Of a stretch of DNA of 64,000 bases, positions 35,861-43,995 are shown piece after piece. Both the position numbers and the translations under genes were made by a program. The stretch covers positions 1-64,000 of the forward strand of contig JAPKBM010000006.1 in NCBI GenBank assembly GCA_026421205.1, read 5' to 3'. The notes under the pieces are model-generated. The model was not told the DNA's origin, did no database searches, and saw only the letters and a list, made by a program, of their open reading frames with translations. Numbering within the stretch: position 1 is the stretch's first letter; every line of letters begins with the position of its first letter. This DNA comes from Planctomycetota bacterium (GTDB lineage: Bacteria; Planctomycetota; UBA1135).

Positions 35861-37193
35861 TTGCATTGTGGCGCCCGCTACGGCTCTTGGGCCTGCGGAG
35901 CGCGCTGTTCTCCGCCTGAGTGGCCCGGGCCTGTTGGAGCAGGCCCCTCATTTTTCCTCGTCCCTTTTTGCCAAGCTTCCTCGAAAAAGAGTCTCGGTAG
36001 TGCGCTCTTGTCCTCAATGGGGAGAGGTTGATGTCATGGTTTTTCCGGGGCCTCATTCCTTTACGGGGGAGGACGTTCTTGAACTCCATCTCCCTGGCTC
36101 CGTTCCTTTGGTTCAAGACATATTGGATTATCTTCTTCGATGTGGGCTTCGTTTGGCTGAGCCCGGTGAATTTACGCGTCGTGCTTTTGTGAACGGGAGG
36201 TTGGACCTGACTCAATCCGAAGCTATTTTGGATTTAATCCAAAGTAGAACTTCGGCGGACGCGGAAGAAGCTATTCAGCTCTTACGTGGAACTTCTGGGA
36301 AGCAACTCCAAGAGGCACGAGATGGGCTAACGCATGCCCTCGTTCAAGTGGAAGTAAGCTTGGATTTTGAAGAGGGAGATTCCCAAGATCTTGTTCCCGG
36401 TGAAATTCACTCGTTACTTTCTTCTACTTTGACATTGCTTCAGAGTAATTTATCGGCGGGAAGCCATCGGCAAAGCTGGGAAGAGAATACATTTCGTATT
36501 GGACTTTTAGGCGCACCCAATGCGGGGAAAACTACTTTATTTAGGGCTCTCACAGGGGAAAAGGGCTTGGTCTCTTCCCAGCCTGGGACGACGCGAGATC
36601 TTCGAGAGGGTCTATGGCGAGTGACATCTGCAAAAGAGCCTTGGATCTTGTTGGATGCACCGGGTTTCGGCGGAAACGCCGTGGATGCGAGAGACGAGAA
36701 GGCAAGAGCGCTCCTTAAGGGTCAACGCTTTGATTTGGTTTGGTGGGTGGTCAATCCTCAGCAGGGGGTGAGGCCTGAAGAGGTGCCAACGGTGGGGGCG
36801 CCGATGGTGGTGGCCTTGACGCACGGTGACACTTCTCACTCTCTCTCTGGGGACGCAATTCGAACACTCCAAAGTGCAGGGCCCTGTATTTGGGAACAAG
36901 GAGATGCGGAGGTCTTCCATGATTCCCTCCAGGGCGAGACCCAAAAAGTTTTTGCAGCTCTGGAGAGGAGACGCAAGAGCCGTTCTGGAGCCAGAGAGCG
37001 TCATCAAGATGTCCTGAAAAGGGCAATTGCTGCGGTGGAGGCCGCACAAGTTTCTCTGAACCATCCAGATTCTTTGGACTGCGTGGCGGAGGATCTGCGC
37101 CAAGGATTATGGGCTATGGGGGAATTGGTTGGGGAAATGTCCCCAGAAGACCTTCTTGATCGACTTTTCCACCAATTTTGTGTCGGAAAATAG
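35841..37193 (+). CDS. mnmE: tRNA modification GTPase MnmE, divergent G domain
   Basis: 450 residues from GTG 35841, chosen because ADCIVAPATA aligns with the MnmE N-terminus. The tetrahydrofolate-binding domain shows GPHSFTGEDVLELHLPGS and EPGEFTRRAFVNGRLDLTQ. The G domain has GAPNAGKT at 224-231 and GTTRD; G3 reads DAPGFGG instead of DTAG, and G4 reads THGD at 327-330 instead of NKxD. The C-terminal FCVGK keeps the conserved cysteine. With MnmG it modifies U34 in tRNA. The altered G4 may weaken guanine specificity. Confidence 0.92.
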   Translation: MEKRLADCIVAPATALGPAERAVLRLSGPGLLEQAPHFSSSLFAKLPRKRVSVVRSCPQWGEVDVMVFPGPHSFTGEDVLELHLPGSVPLVQDILDYLLRCGLRLAEPGEFTRRAFVNGRLDLTQSEAILDLIQSRTSADAEEAIQLLRGTSGKQLQEARDGLTHALVQVEVSLDFEEGDSQDLVPGEIHSLLSSTLTLLQSNLSAGSHRQSWEENTFRIGLLGAPNAGKTTLFRALTGEKGLVSSQPGTTRDLREGLWRVTSAKEPWILLDAPGFGGNAVDARDEKARALLKGQRFDLVWWVVNPQQGVRPEEVPTVGAPMVVALTHGDTSHSLSGDAIRTLQSAGPCIWEQGDAEVFHDSLQGETQKVFAALERRRKSRSGARERHQDVLKRAIAAVEAAQVSLNHPDSLDCVAEDLRQGLWAMGELVGEMSPEDLLDRLFHQFCVGK

Positions 37194-37212
37194 ATTTTCC
37201 CTTCTCCGCAAG

Positions 37213-37268
37213 GTGGTTCGCCACAAGGAGTTGTGGTAGAAAGTCTTTTCTGGGTGGGTCTCTACCAC
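37213..37268 (+). promoter_or_regulatory. Overlapping alternative hairpins in the nrdR leader
   Basis: Three hairpins share arms: GTGG/CCAC around TTCG (37213-37224), CCACAA/TTGTGG with AGGAG in and beside its loop (37221-37236), and GTGGTAGA/TCTACCAC (37233-37268). Forming one excludes its neighbour. The last ends 9 nt before the nrdR ATG. No NrdR-box-like palindrome was seen. Confidence 0.4.
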
Positions 37269-37277
37269 CCCTAGGCT

Positions 37278-37745
37278 ATGCGTTGCCCCTACTGCAAAAC
37301 TGACAATGATCGCGTCATTGATTCGCGCTCTTCTGCGGATGCTTTTTCCATTCGCCGGCGTCGCGAGTGCATGGAGTGCAGTCGTCGCTTCACCACCTAT
37401 GAACGGATGGAAGAGACACCACTTCGGGTGGTTAAAAAAGATGGGTCACGCGTGCCCTTTGATCGTAGCCAAATATTGAAAGGCATGTTGAAGGCTTGTG
37501 AAAAACGCCCTGTGGGCTTAGAGCAATTAGAGGACATTACTGCGGCTATTGAGCGTAAATTAACGGAGATGTTTGACCGCGAAGTGGGCAGTAAATACAT
37601 CGGTCAGTTGGTGATGGATTCTTTGCAAGACTTAGATCAAGTGGCGTATGTTCGTTTTGCTTCGGTTTACCGTGAATTCAAAGACATTGAACAATTCATG
37701 GAAGAGTTGAAACCGTTTCTCGAATCAAAGAATCATGGGAAATAA
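37278..37745 (+). CDS. nrdR: Ribonucleotide reductase repressor NrdR
   Basis: 155 residues, typical length. An N-terminal zinc ribbon (CPYC at 3-6, CMEC at 31-34) with RRRRECMECSRRFTTYER leads to an ATP-cone domain at about 49-139 (VVKKDGSRVPFDRSQILKGM). NrdR senses ATP/dATP and represses ribonucleotide reductase operons. Its stop lies inside the start of the next gene, which itself begins with an ATP cone. Confidence 0.96.
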   Translation: MRCPYCKTDNDRVIDSRSSADAFSIRRRRECMECSRRFTTYERMEETPLRVVKKDGSRVPFDRSQILKGMLKACEKRPVGLEQLEDITAAIERKLTEMFDREVGSKYIGQLVMDSLQDLDQVAYVRFASVYREFKDIEQFMEELKPFLESKNHGK

Positions 37746-39402
37746 CGTGATTCGAATTCGTAAACGTGACGGATTCGAGGAAAGTTTTGACGCGCTCCGT
37801 TTGTCGGAGAGCCTTCAATCAGCATCTGGAGATGTCTTGCCGGAAGGTGGATGGCTTGGCCGTTTGGTTCACCAAGTTCGTCAGCATTTCTCCTCTCGTG
37901 TTTCCGCCGTGGAAACCGCAGAGATTTCTGTTTTGTGTGTGCGCCTTCTTCGGGCTTCGGGTCTTGAGGAAGCTTCCTTGGCCTATCAAGATTTCAGATT
38001 CGCCATGGATACGGCGGTCTCCCAGCTTCGGGTTCATACGGGAAAGGGTGCGCATGCCAAAAGCGGTCCATGGGACCGATCTCGCCTCGCCTTGTCTTTG
38101 GTTCGGGAACGCTATTTGGAAAACACCGTGGCGCGTCAGGTTGCCCATTCCGTGGAGCGCCGCTTTTCCATGGCAGGGCAAGTCCACCTCACCGGTCGTT
38201 TTGTGGCCGCTGCCGTGGATAATGAGTGCAGGACTTTAGGTTTAGCCCCTTCCAGTCTCTATGCGGAAGAGGTCGGGATTGACCGAGGCCAACTTCGGGC
38301 TTGGCTGGGTGGAGACTGTATGCCTGCTTCTGCAAACCCTTGTGCAAGCTCCGCACCTTGGATGGGCGCCCCAGGCCAGGATCCAAGACAACCTCTGGGC
38401 GAGGAAGTGCTCGCACGCTTTGCTCTGGAAGAGGTCCTTTCAAAAGTACAAGCCGACGCCATGACGGCGGGGCATTTTGCTTTGCCCGCTTTGGGGGATT
38501 GGCTTCGTCCAGCCCGAAATCGGCTTCGCCCTAGTCCGGGAGAATCTGAGACGGATTTCTGGAAACGTGTCCGCAGAGAAAAATCGTCTGCCCGGGAGAT
38601 TCAAGTCTTCTGGCCTCGCGTGTTCCCCTGGACGCAACTTACCGTAGATGCGCCCCCTTGGCTGGATGGGGTAACCCATCGGGTCCGTTTAGGGACGTCC
38701 TGTTCCAAGCTGGCTCTTCAGTGGATTCGTGCAGGACATTGGGTTTCTCTTCCCTTAGCAGCATTTGCGCAGGCCGCCGACGTCCACCAAAAGGACTTGG
38801 CAGAATCTGGGAAGTGCACGCTCTCGTGGCAACCTCCACATCGTCTTCCGCCTCCCGCCGACCGTGCGATGCAGACTTTAGATGGCTTCGCAGTCGTCAA
38901 TGTTGGAGGGCTTGCGCAATCATTGACCACACCTAGTCTCTCAGGATGGATTCAAAGTGTGCAAACTGCATCGGATTTAGCGGCTCAATCTGTGGCTGCA
39001 TTGTGTGCTCGTGGCCAAGGGTGCGGCTACCCCAGGGCTACGCTTTTCCCGGTGGGACTTTCTTCGGCCTTGCAACGCTTATTCCCCGGAGACGAACTAC
39101 GCTCCGATCGAGTTCGCCGTCAATTACTCAGTTTGCGTCACATCATGGAGCAGAGCCTGCGTCAAGCTCAATTGCGCTCCACGCCCGCTTCTCCGCCTCA
39201 TCCGGGCCCCGTAGGAATTCGTCTCGCTGAACTAGAAGGACGCCCTCCGCATCAGGCATACTCTTGGGGCTGGAGTCTCCCCAAAGACTCTGGCCTTCCG
39301 TCGGTGACCTCTTTTGACACTTCTCCTTGGTTAGAATTTCCTGCGGCGGTCGCCCACGCAGACTCTTCCTGGATCAAACATCAAACTCCTTCATGTACCT
39401 GA
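37735..39402 (+). CDS. ATP-cone protein resembling a reduced class III ribonucleotide reductase (NrdD-like)
   Basis: 555 residues. Residues 5-100 form an ATP cone (VIRIRKRDGFEESFDALRL). Residues 113-170 (WDRSRLALSLVRE, then VAAAVDNECRTLGL) look like the second helical module that follows the ATP cone in some NrdD-type reductases. Residues 229-259 (FALEEVLSKVQADAMTAGHF, then LPALGDWLRP) recall the NrdD segment in which the enzyme has a histidine-rich AH..GD.H.HDLG pattern; those histidines are mostly absent here. FAVVNVGGLAQSL followed by a long helix resembles the NrdD NLPRxA region. No glycyl-radical motif (RVxGY) is visible and the protein is short. Homology is proposed from pattern reading only. 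It overlaps nrdR by 11 bp and smc by 10 bp. Confidence 0.7.
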   Translation: MGNNVIRIRKRDGFEESFDALRLSESLQSASGDVLPEGGWLGRLVHQVRQHFSSRVSAVETAEISVLCVRLLRASGLEEASLAYQDFRFAMDTAVSQLRVHTGKGAHAKSGPWDRSRLALSLVRERYLENTVARQVAHSVERRFSMAGQVHLTGRFVAAAVDNECRTLGLAPSSLYAEEVGIDRGQLRAWLGGDCMPASANPCASSAPWMGAPGQDPRQPLGEEVLARFALEEVLSKVQADAMTAGHFALPALGDWLRPARNRLRPSPGESETDFWKRVRREKSSAREIQVFWPRVFPWTQLTVDAPPWLDGVTHRVRLGTSCSKLALQWIRAGHWVSLPLAAFAQAADVHQKDLAESGKCTLSWQPPHRLPPPADRAMQTLDGFAVVNVGGLAQSLTTPSLSGWIQSVQTASDLAAQSVAALCARGQGCGYPRATLFPVGLSSALQRLFPGDELRSDRVRRQLLSLRHIMEQSLRQAQLRSTPASPPHPGPVGIRLAELEGRPPHQAYSWGWSLPKDSGLPSVTSFDTSPWLEFPAAVAHADSSWIKHQTPSCT

Positions 39403-42400
39403 AACGCATTGAACTCGAAGGTTTTAAGTCCTTCGCTGATCGCACCGTAATCCCCGTGGAGCGCGGCCTTACTGGCATTGTCGGCCCCAATGGCTGTGGC
39501 AAGTCAAACGTGGTTGATGCTCTCATATGGGTGATGGGCGAGCGGTCGGCAAAGGCTTTGCGCGCCGACGCCATGGACGATGTGATTTTTAAAGGTGCAG
39601 AAGGACGCGCTAGTGCGCCGTATGCCATGGTAGAAATTATCCTGGGGGACGAAAAGGGGGAAATCGTAGAGGCCGGCGGTGAAGTTGCCGTAGGACGTCG
39701 GCTTTTTAAAACAGGGGAAGCCGAGTTTCTTCTGAATGGCCGGAAAGTACGCCGAAAGGATGTCCGGGAACTCTTGATGGATACCGGCTTGGGTGTTCGC
39801 GGCTATATGGTGTTGGCGCAGGGGAAAATTGCAGCCGTATTGGAGGCGAACCCTGCAGAGCGCCGCAGCATTTTTGAGGAAGCAGCCGGTATTAGTCGAT
39901 ATAAAGAGCGTAAAAAAGAGACGCAGCGGAAGTTGGCCCAGGTCGCGCTGGATTTGACACGGGTGGATGACGTTTTAGAGGAAGTGCGTCGGAGTGTGCG
40001 TTCACTCCGCATTCAAGCGGGTAAGGCCCAGCGTTTTCTGGAAATGCGAGATCGGTATCGCGAGCTACGTGTGCGTGTTGCTTTATTGGATTCCACACAG
40101 TTGCGAGCTGATGAAAAGCGGGTCCGGGAAGAGGCTGGGCAGCTGGAAAAGCATTTGCAAGAATTTCGTGATGCACGGGATGCTGCGGAAAAACAATTAG
40201 CTGCTTTAACGCAGGAAGAAGAGGTTCTTCGGGATCGCCATGACACGCTTCGGCAAGAGGCGTCGGCAAACAAAGAGGGTGTGGCTCGTCTTGAGGAGCG
40301 TATTCACGGCCAAGAGGCTCGTACTTCTGAATTGAAGCATCAGCTGAAGAAGGACGAAGAACGTTTAGCAGAGTTAATTACTTTGGGCGAGGGAGCTTCT
40401 GCAGAGGCCCTCGAGATGGAATCATCGGTTGGGGAGGCTTTCCAGGCGCGAGAAGCGGCAGGGAGTGCCATGGCCTTGGCGGAAGCGACGTTTCAGCAAG
40501 CAAGAGATGCTGGTCGTGAGGCGAAGTCAACCTTAGAGGTCTTACGAGCCGAAATATTGGAAGCATTGTCGGAGCGAACTCGTTGTAACAACTTAGTCGC
40601 CGATGCAGCCAAAGCGCGCAGTGAAGTGGCAGGTTCCCTTTCTTCGCTTCAACGTCGTCAAAGTGAGTTACTGCCGGAATTGCAAACCCTCCAAAGCGCG
40701 CACCAAACACTGGAAGCTGCTCAAGAGGCGTCCCGTGCCCAGAGCATGCAAGCGCAAGCGAATCTTCACGCAGTTACGGAAAACCGAATGCATTTGCGTG
40801 CAGAGGAAAAGGGCTACGCCGATGCTGCTGCCGACGCCCGTCGGCGTGCGGTTGCCGCGCGTGCTCGTTTAGAGGCCTTAACTAGTTTAGAGGAAGACAT
40901 GCAAGGGCTTCCTCCGGAAATCCGTGATTTGCTTCAGGAGTCTTCCAGCACATTCCCGAGTCTGCTGTTGGATCAAATTCAAGTGGCGGCGCCATGGGAT
41001 CGATTGCTTGAAAACATCTTAGGGCGCTTGCAACACGCACTTTGGACAACAAATCGAGAGGCTCGAAATACGCTTACCTCTGGGTCCGCGGATATCTTTT
41101 TCCCTTTTCAAAATCCGAAAGTCTGCGTAGAAATTCCAGGGGCAATTCCATTGCGTCAAATCCTGCAAGGAAGTGCGGATTCCTGTGATGCCCTTTGTTC
41201 TCGTCTTGGGGCCGTGTACACCGTCAAGTCCGGTGCCAATGCTGCGGAGTTTGCCGAAAAATATCAGGATGCCTTTTTCCTCTCGGAAGATGGAGAGTTG
41301 CATGGCCGAGGGTATTGCCGAGTTGGCATGCTTACCAGCGATAGCGTGGGTGTGTTGGCCAGGCGTAATGACCGAACCGAAGCCTCGGCGTTGTTGGACA
41401 CAGCGGAGGTCGAACTGGAGTCTGACACGGAGAAGGAAAAGACCATCCACGAGGAAATTATTCTCTTGAGCCAAAAGATTACCGTTGCAGAACAAACTAG
41501 CCGAGAGGCCTTGTCTGCACAAGAGAGAGCGGATGCACGCCTTCAAGAGAGTGGTCAGCGGATGCTCCGAAGAAAGGAGGAGGCTTCCGTCATGGCCACG
41601 GAAAAAGACCAGCTGGAGGCTTTGCTGGAGACTGCTGAGGGGAAAGAAACTCAGGCAACGAAAGACCGCGACGCGGCGGAGGTCACACGTTTGGCAAAGA
41701 GCGAGTCGTTGTCTGGCTTAGAGCGTGACACGGAGGAAAAAACAGAGGTTGCAGATCAGGCAAGTCAGCAGCTTCAAGAGACACGTGTTGAGTTCCATCG
41801 TCAACAACAAGCAGAAGAACACTTGACGCAGCGAGTTGGAGATAGAAAAACGCAAGCGCAAAAGGCGTCGGCGGAAAGAGCTGGATTAACTTCTGAATTG
41901 AAGGAATTTGTGGACCGTATTGCTGAATTAGAGGGCAATGTAGAATCGGCAAAGCTGGAAAGAACGACATTGCTAGGCCAGCGGACAGAATTAGACGGGC
42001 GCGTAGGGGAGGCCTCGGCACAATCAACTCGTGCGTCCGATGTGCTCCATAAGGAACGTTCTCAGAGAACCGGAGAGCAGGGGCATTTGGACCAATTGAT
42101 GGAACAGCGGCAAGCCTTGGCTTTAGACGAGCAAAAATACCGCTTGCAGTTTGATGAGTTGGTCCGAGGAATTCAGGAAGAGTTCCACCAAGACTTGGAA
42201 GACCTTGCGTCTAGTTTGCAAATTGACCCAACGGTTCCAGCTCCGGAAGGGATGGACCCCGCATTGATGCATGAGGAGTACTCTGAATTGCGCGCAAAGA
42301 TTGAGTCGATTGGTTCTGTAAACCTAGACGCCGTGAACGAATTAGACGACAGAGAGGCACGCTTGAAATTCTTGGATGAGGAACAGGTGGACCTTCAAGA

Positions 42401-43049
42401 GGCTCAAGGGAATTTAGAGGCCACTTTGGAGGAGTTGGATATACAGTGCAGAGAGCGTTTTGTGGAAACGTTTGAATTGGTGCAGGGTCACTTCGAACAA
42501 ATATTCAGACGTCTGTTCCGTGGAGGCAAGGCGGAGATTACCTTGACTGCCGACATGGACCCCTTGGATGCCGGAATTGAAATCACTGCACGCCTTCCGG
42601 GGAAAAATACGAAAAAACTTAGTTTGCTCTCCGGTGGAGAGCAAACATTGACAGCGCTGTCCTTACTCTTGGCTGTCTTTCAATCTCGCCCCTCGCCGTT
42701 TTGCCTTTTGGACGAAGTGGACGCTGCCTTGGATGATGCTAACGTCGAACGTTTCATTGACGTAGTCCAGGAGTTCTCTGACAATACGCAGTTCATGGTG
42801 GTAACGCACAACCGGATTACCATGTCACGTTGTGAACGCCTCTTCGGCGTGACGATGCGCAAGCGAGGCGTCTCTATGTTAGTTTCGGTGGACATGGCGG
42901 ATATCCCATCCTCTGAAGCTTCCATGTCACCTTCGGAACAGCCTTCGGTTTCTCGTGCATCTGAAAAACCGGAGGAACCGGGAATTTCTGATGCAAGAGA
43001 AGAGGCTCTTCGCCGGGCAACGAATGGCGTCGGCGAAGCGCTGAACTAA
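39393..43049 (+). CDS. smc: Chromosome segregation protein SMC
   Basis: 1218 residues from ATG 39393; the frame is open from 39327, but MYLKRIELEGFKSFADRT is the family start. The head has GPNGCGKSN at 31-39 and a QGKIAAVLEANPAERRSIFEEAAGI region. Long coiled coils flank a hinge at about 505-650. The C-terminal head has LSGGEQ at 1079-1084, Walker B FCLLDEVDAALDD and the H-loop TH. The tail is acidic and serine-rich. SMC dimers with ScpAB organise and segregate the chromosome; scpA and scpB are not in the window. Confidence 0.95.
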   Translation: MYLKRIELEGFKSFADRTVIPVERGLTGIVGPNGCGKSNVVDALIWVMGERSAKALRADAMDDVIFKGAEGRASAPYAMVEIILGDEKGEIVEAGGEVAVGRRLFKTGEAEFLLNGRKVRRKDVRELLMDTGLGVRGYMVLAQGKIAAVLEANPAERRSIFEEAAGISRYKERKKETQRKLAQVALDLTRVDDVLEEVRRSVRSLRIQAGKAQRFLEMRDRYRELRVRVALLDSTQLRADEKRVREEAGQLEKHLQEFRDARDAAEKQLAALTQEEEVLRDRHDTLRQEASANKEGVARLEERIHGQEARTSELKHQLKKDEERLAELITLGEGASAEALEMESSVGEAFQAREAAGSAMALAEATFQQARDAGREAKSTLEVLRAEILEALSERTRCNNLVADAAKARSEVAGSLSSLQRRQSELLPELQTLQSAHQTLEAAQEASRAQSMQAQANLHAVTENRMHLRAEEKGYADAAADARRRAVAARARLEALTSLEEDMQGLPPEIRDLLQESSSTFPSLLLDQIQVAAPWDRLLENILGRLQHALWTTNREARNTLTSGSADIFFPFQNPKVCVEIPGAIPLRQILQGSADSCDALCSRLGAVYTVKSGANAAEFAEKYQDAFFLSEDGELHGRGYCRVGMLTSDSVGVLARRNDRTEASALLDTAEVELESDTEKEKTIHEEIILLSQKITVAEQTSREALSAQERADARLQESGQRMLRRKEEASVMATEKDQLEALLETAEGKETQATKDRDAAEVTRLAKSESLSGLERDTEEKTEVADQASQQLQETRVEFHRQQQAEEHLTQRVGDRKTQAQKASAERAGLTSELKEFVDRIAELEGNVESAKLERTTLLGQRTELDGRVGEASAQSTRASDVLHKERSQRTGEQGHLDQLMEQRQALALDEQKYRLQFDELVRGIQEEFHQDLEDLASSLQIDPTVPAPEGMDPALMHEEYSELRAKIESIGSVNLDAVNELDDREARLKFLDEEQVDLQEAQGNLEATLEELDIQCRERFVETFELVQGHFEQIFRRLFRGGKAEITLTADMDPLDAGIEITARLPGKNTKKLSLLSGGEQTLTALSLLLAVFQSRPSPFCLLDEVDAALDDANVERFIDVVQEFSDNTQFMVVTHNRITMSRCERLFGVTMRKRGVSMLVSVDMADIPSSEASMSPSEQPSVSRASEKPEEPGISDAREEALRRATNGVGEALN

Positions 43050-43050
43050 A

Positions 43051-43995
43051 TTATTTTCGTTTTAGCGCTTGCTCTTCCAGGCTTGGAAGGGCAGTCATGA
43101 CCAGGGTGCCGATTTTTTTTAAACTCTCTACCGAGCAAGTGGACAGGTCATCTTTATTCGTGTGCCAGAATCGGTTAGCGGGGCCGAAGTGGAAGTCAAT
43201 GAGGTCAATACCCGGTACGCCCTTGCGCAGGAAAGTTCTATGATCATCTTTTACCTCTTGCCGTCCAATCAAGAGTTGGTGGTATCCTAGACCTTGTGCT
43301 GTCTGTTCAAAGATGCGCGCAATCCAACCGGTTGACATGGACTCAATTAAGACGCCCAATTCTTTGTCACCGACCATATCCATGAGTACCAGGGCTTTGA
43401 TAGAGGAGAGGGTTCCGTCGGCTTTCATCTTTTCTGACAAGTGACGGCTTCCAAAAGTGGAGTTTGTGTTGTCATCCCATCGGATTGGGTAAAACGGTTC
43501 TTCCCCGTCAAACCAACATAGGGTGATCCCTAGTCCTTGCCGCGGCCCTTCTCCTCCAAGTTGCCGGCCCAACTCTATAAGGAGTGCCGTGGAGGATCCA
43601 GCGTCGTTTGCGCCGACAAATTTGGGTCGATCAAACGTGTCATAGTGACTGCAAAGCCAAAGACTGCCCTCCTCTGTTCCAGGACGGTAAGCCAAGAGAT
43701 TCGTTCCCGTGACCGTACCTTTGCGACGTGCGCCCTCAGGAGGCGTGGCCGCAAAAGTGTCCGTGCGAAACTCCCAGCCAAGACCCGCTAATTGTTCTTG
43801 GATGTAAGCTCTCGTTTGGGCGGATTCTTTCGTGTCAATGCGTCGGGCGCCGATGTCTTCTACGAGGAAGCGCAAGTCTTCAAAGCATCGCACAGCATCA
43901 AAATCAGCGGGAGTTAAAGTCGGAGCCAAGTCATTTTCGCCACAACTGCTGATGGCGAAGGGAAGAGCAAGCAGAAGGAGAGTGTGCCTAAACAT
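43051..43995 (-). CDS. M28-type zinc peptidase or glutaminyl cyclase-like lipoprotein
   Basis: 314 residues from ATG 43995. A lipoprotein signal (MFRHTLLLLALPFAISSC) puts the protein on the envelope. The di-zinc fold shows CSHYDT, GANDAGSS, WFDGEE, a DMVGD segment and a late IDFHFG with WHTNKDD. The order and the WFDGEE motif fit M28 aminopeptidases and the related glutaminyl-peptide cyclotransferases; the two cannot be separated here. It overlaps the OPT transporter gene by 8 bp, suggesting peptide breakdown coupled to uptake. It ends 1 bp from the smc stop. Confidence 0.85.
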   Translation of the reverse strand: MFRHTLLLLALPFAISSCGENDLAPTLTPADFDAVRCFEDLRFLVEDIGARRIDTKESAQTRAYIQEQLAGLGWEFRTDTFAATPPEGARRKGTVTGTNLLAYRPGTEEGSLWLCSHYDTFDRPKFVGANDAGSSTALLIELGRQLGGEGPRQGLGITLCWFDGEEPFYPIRWDDNTNSTFGSRHLSEKMKADGTLSSIKALVLMDMVGDKELGVLIESMSTGWIARIFEQTAQGLGYHQLLIGRQEVKDDHRTFLRKGVPGIDLIDFHFGPANRFWHTNKDDLSTCSVESLKKIGTLVMTALPSLEEQALKRK

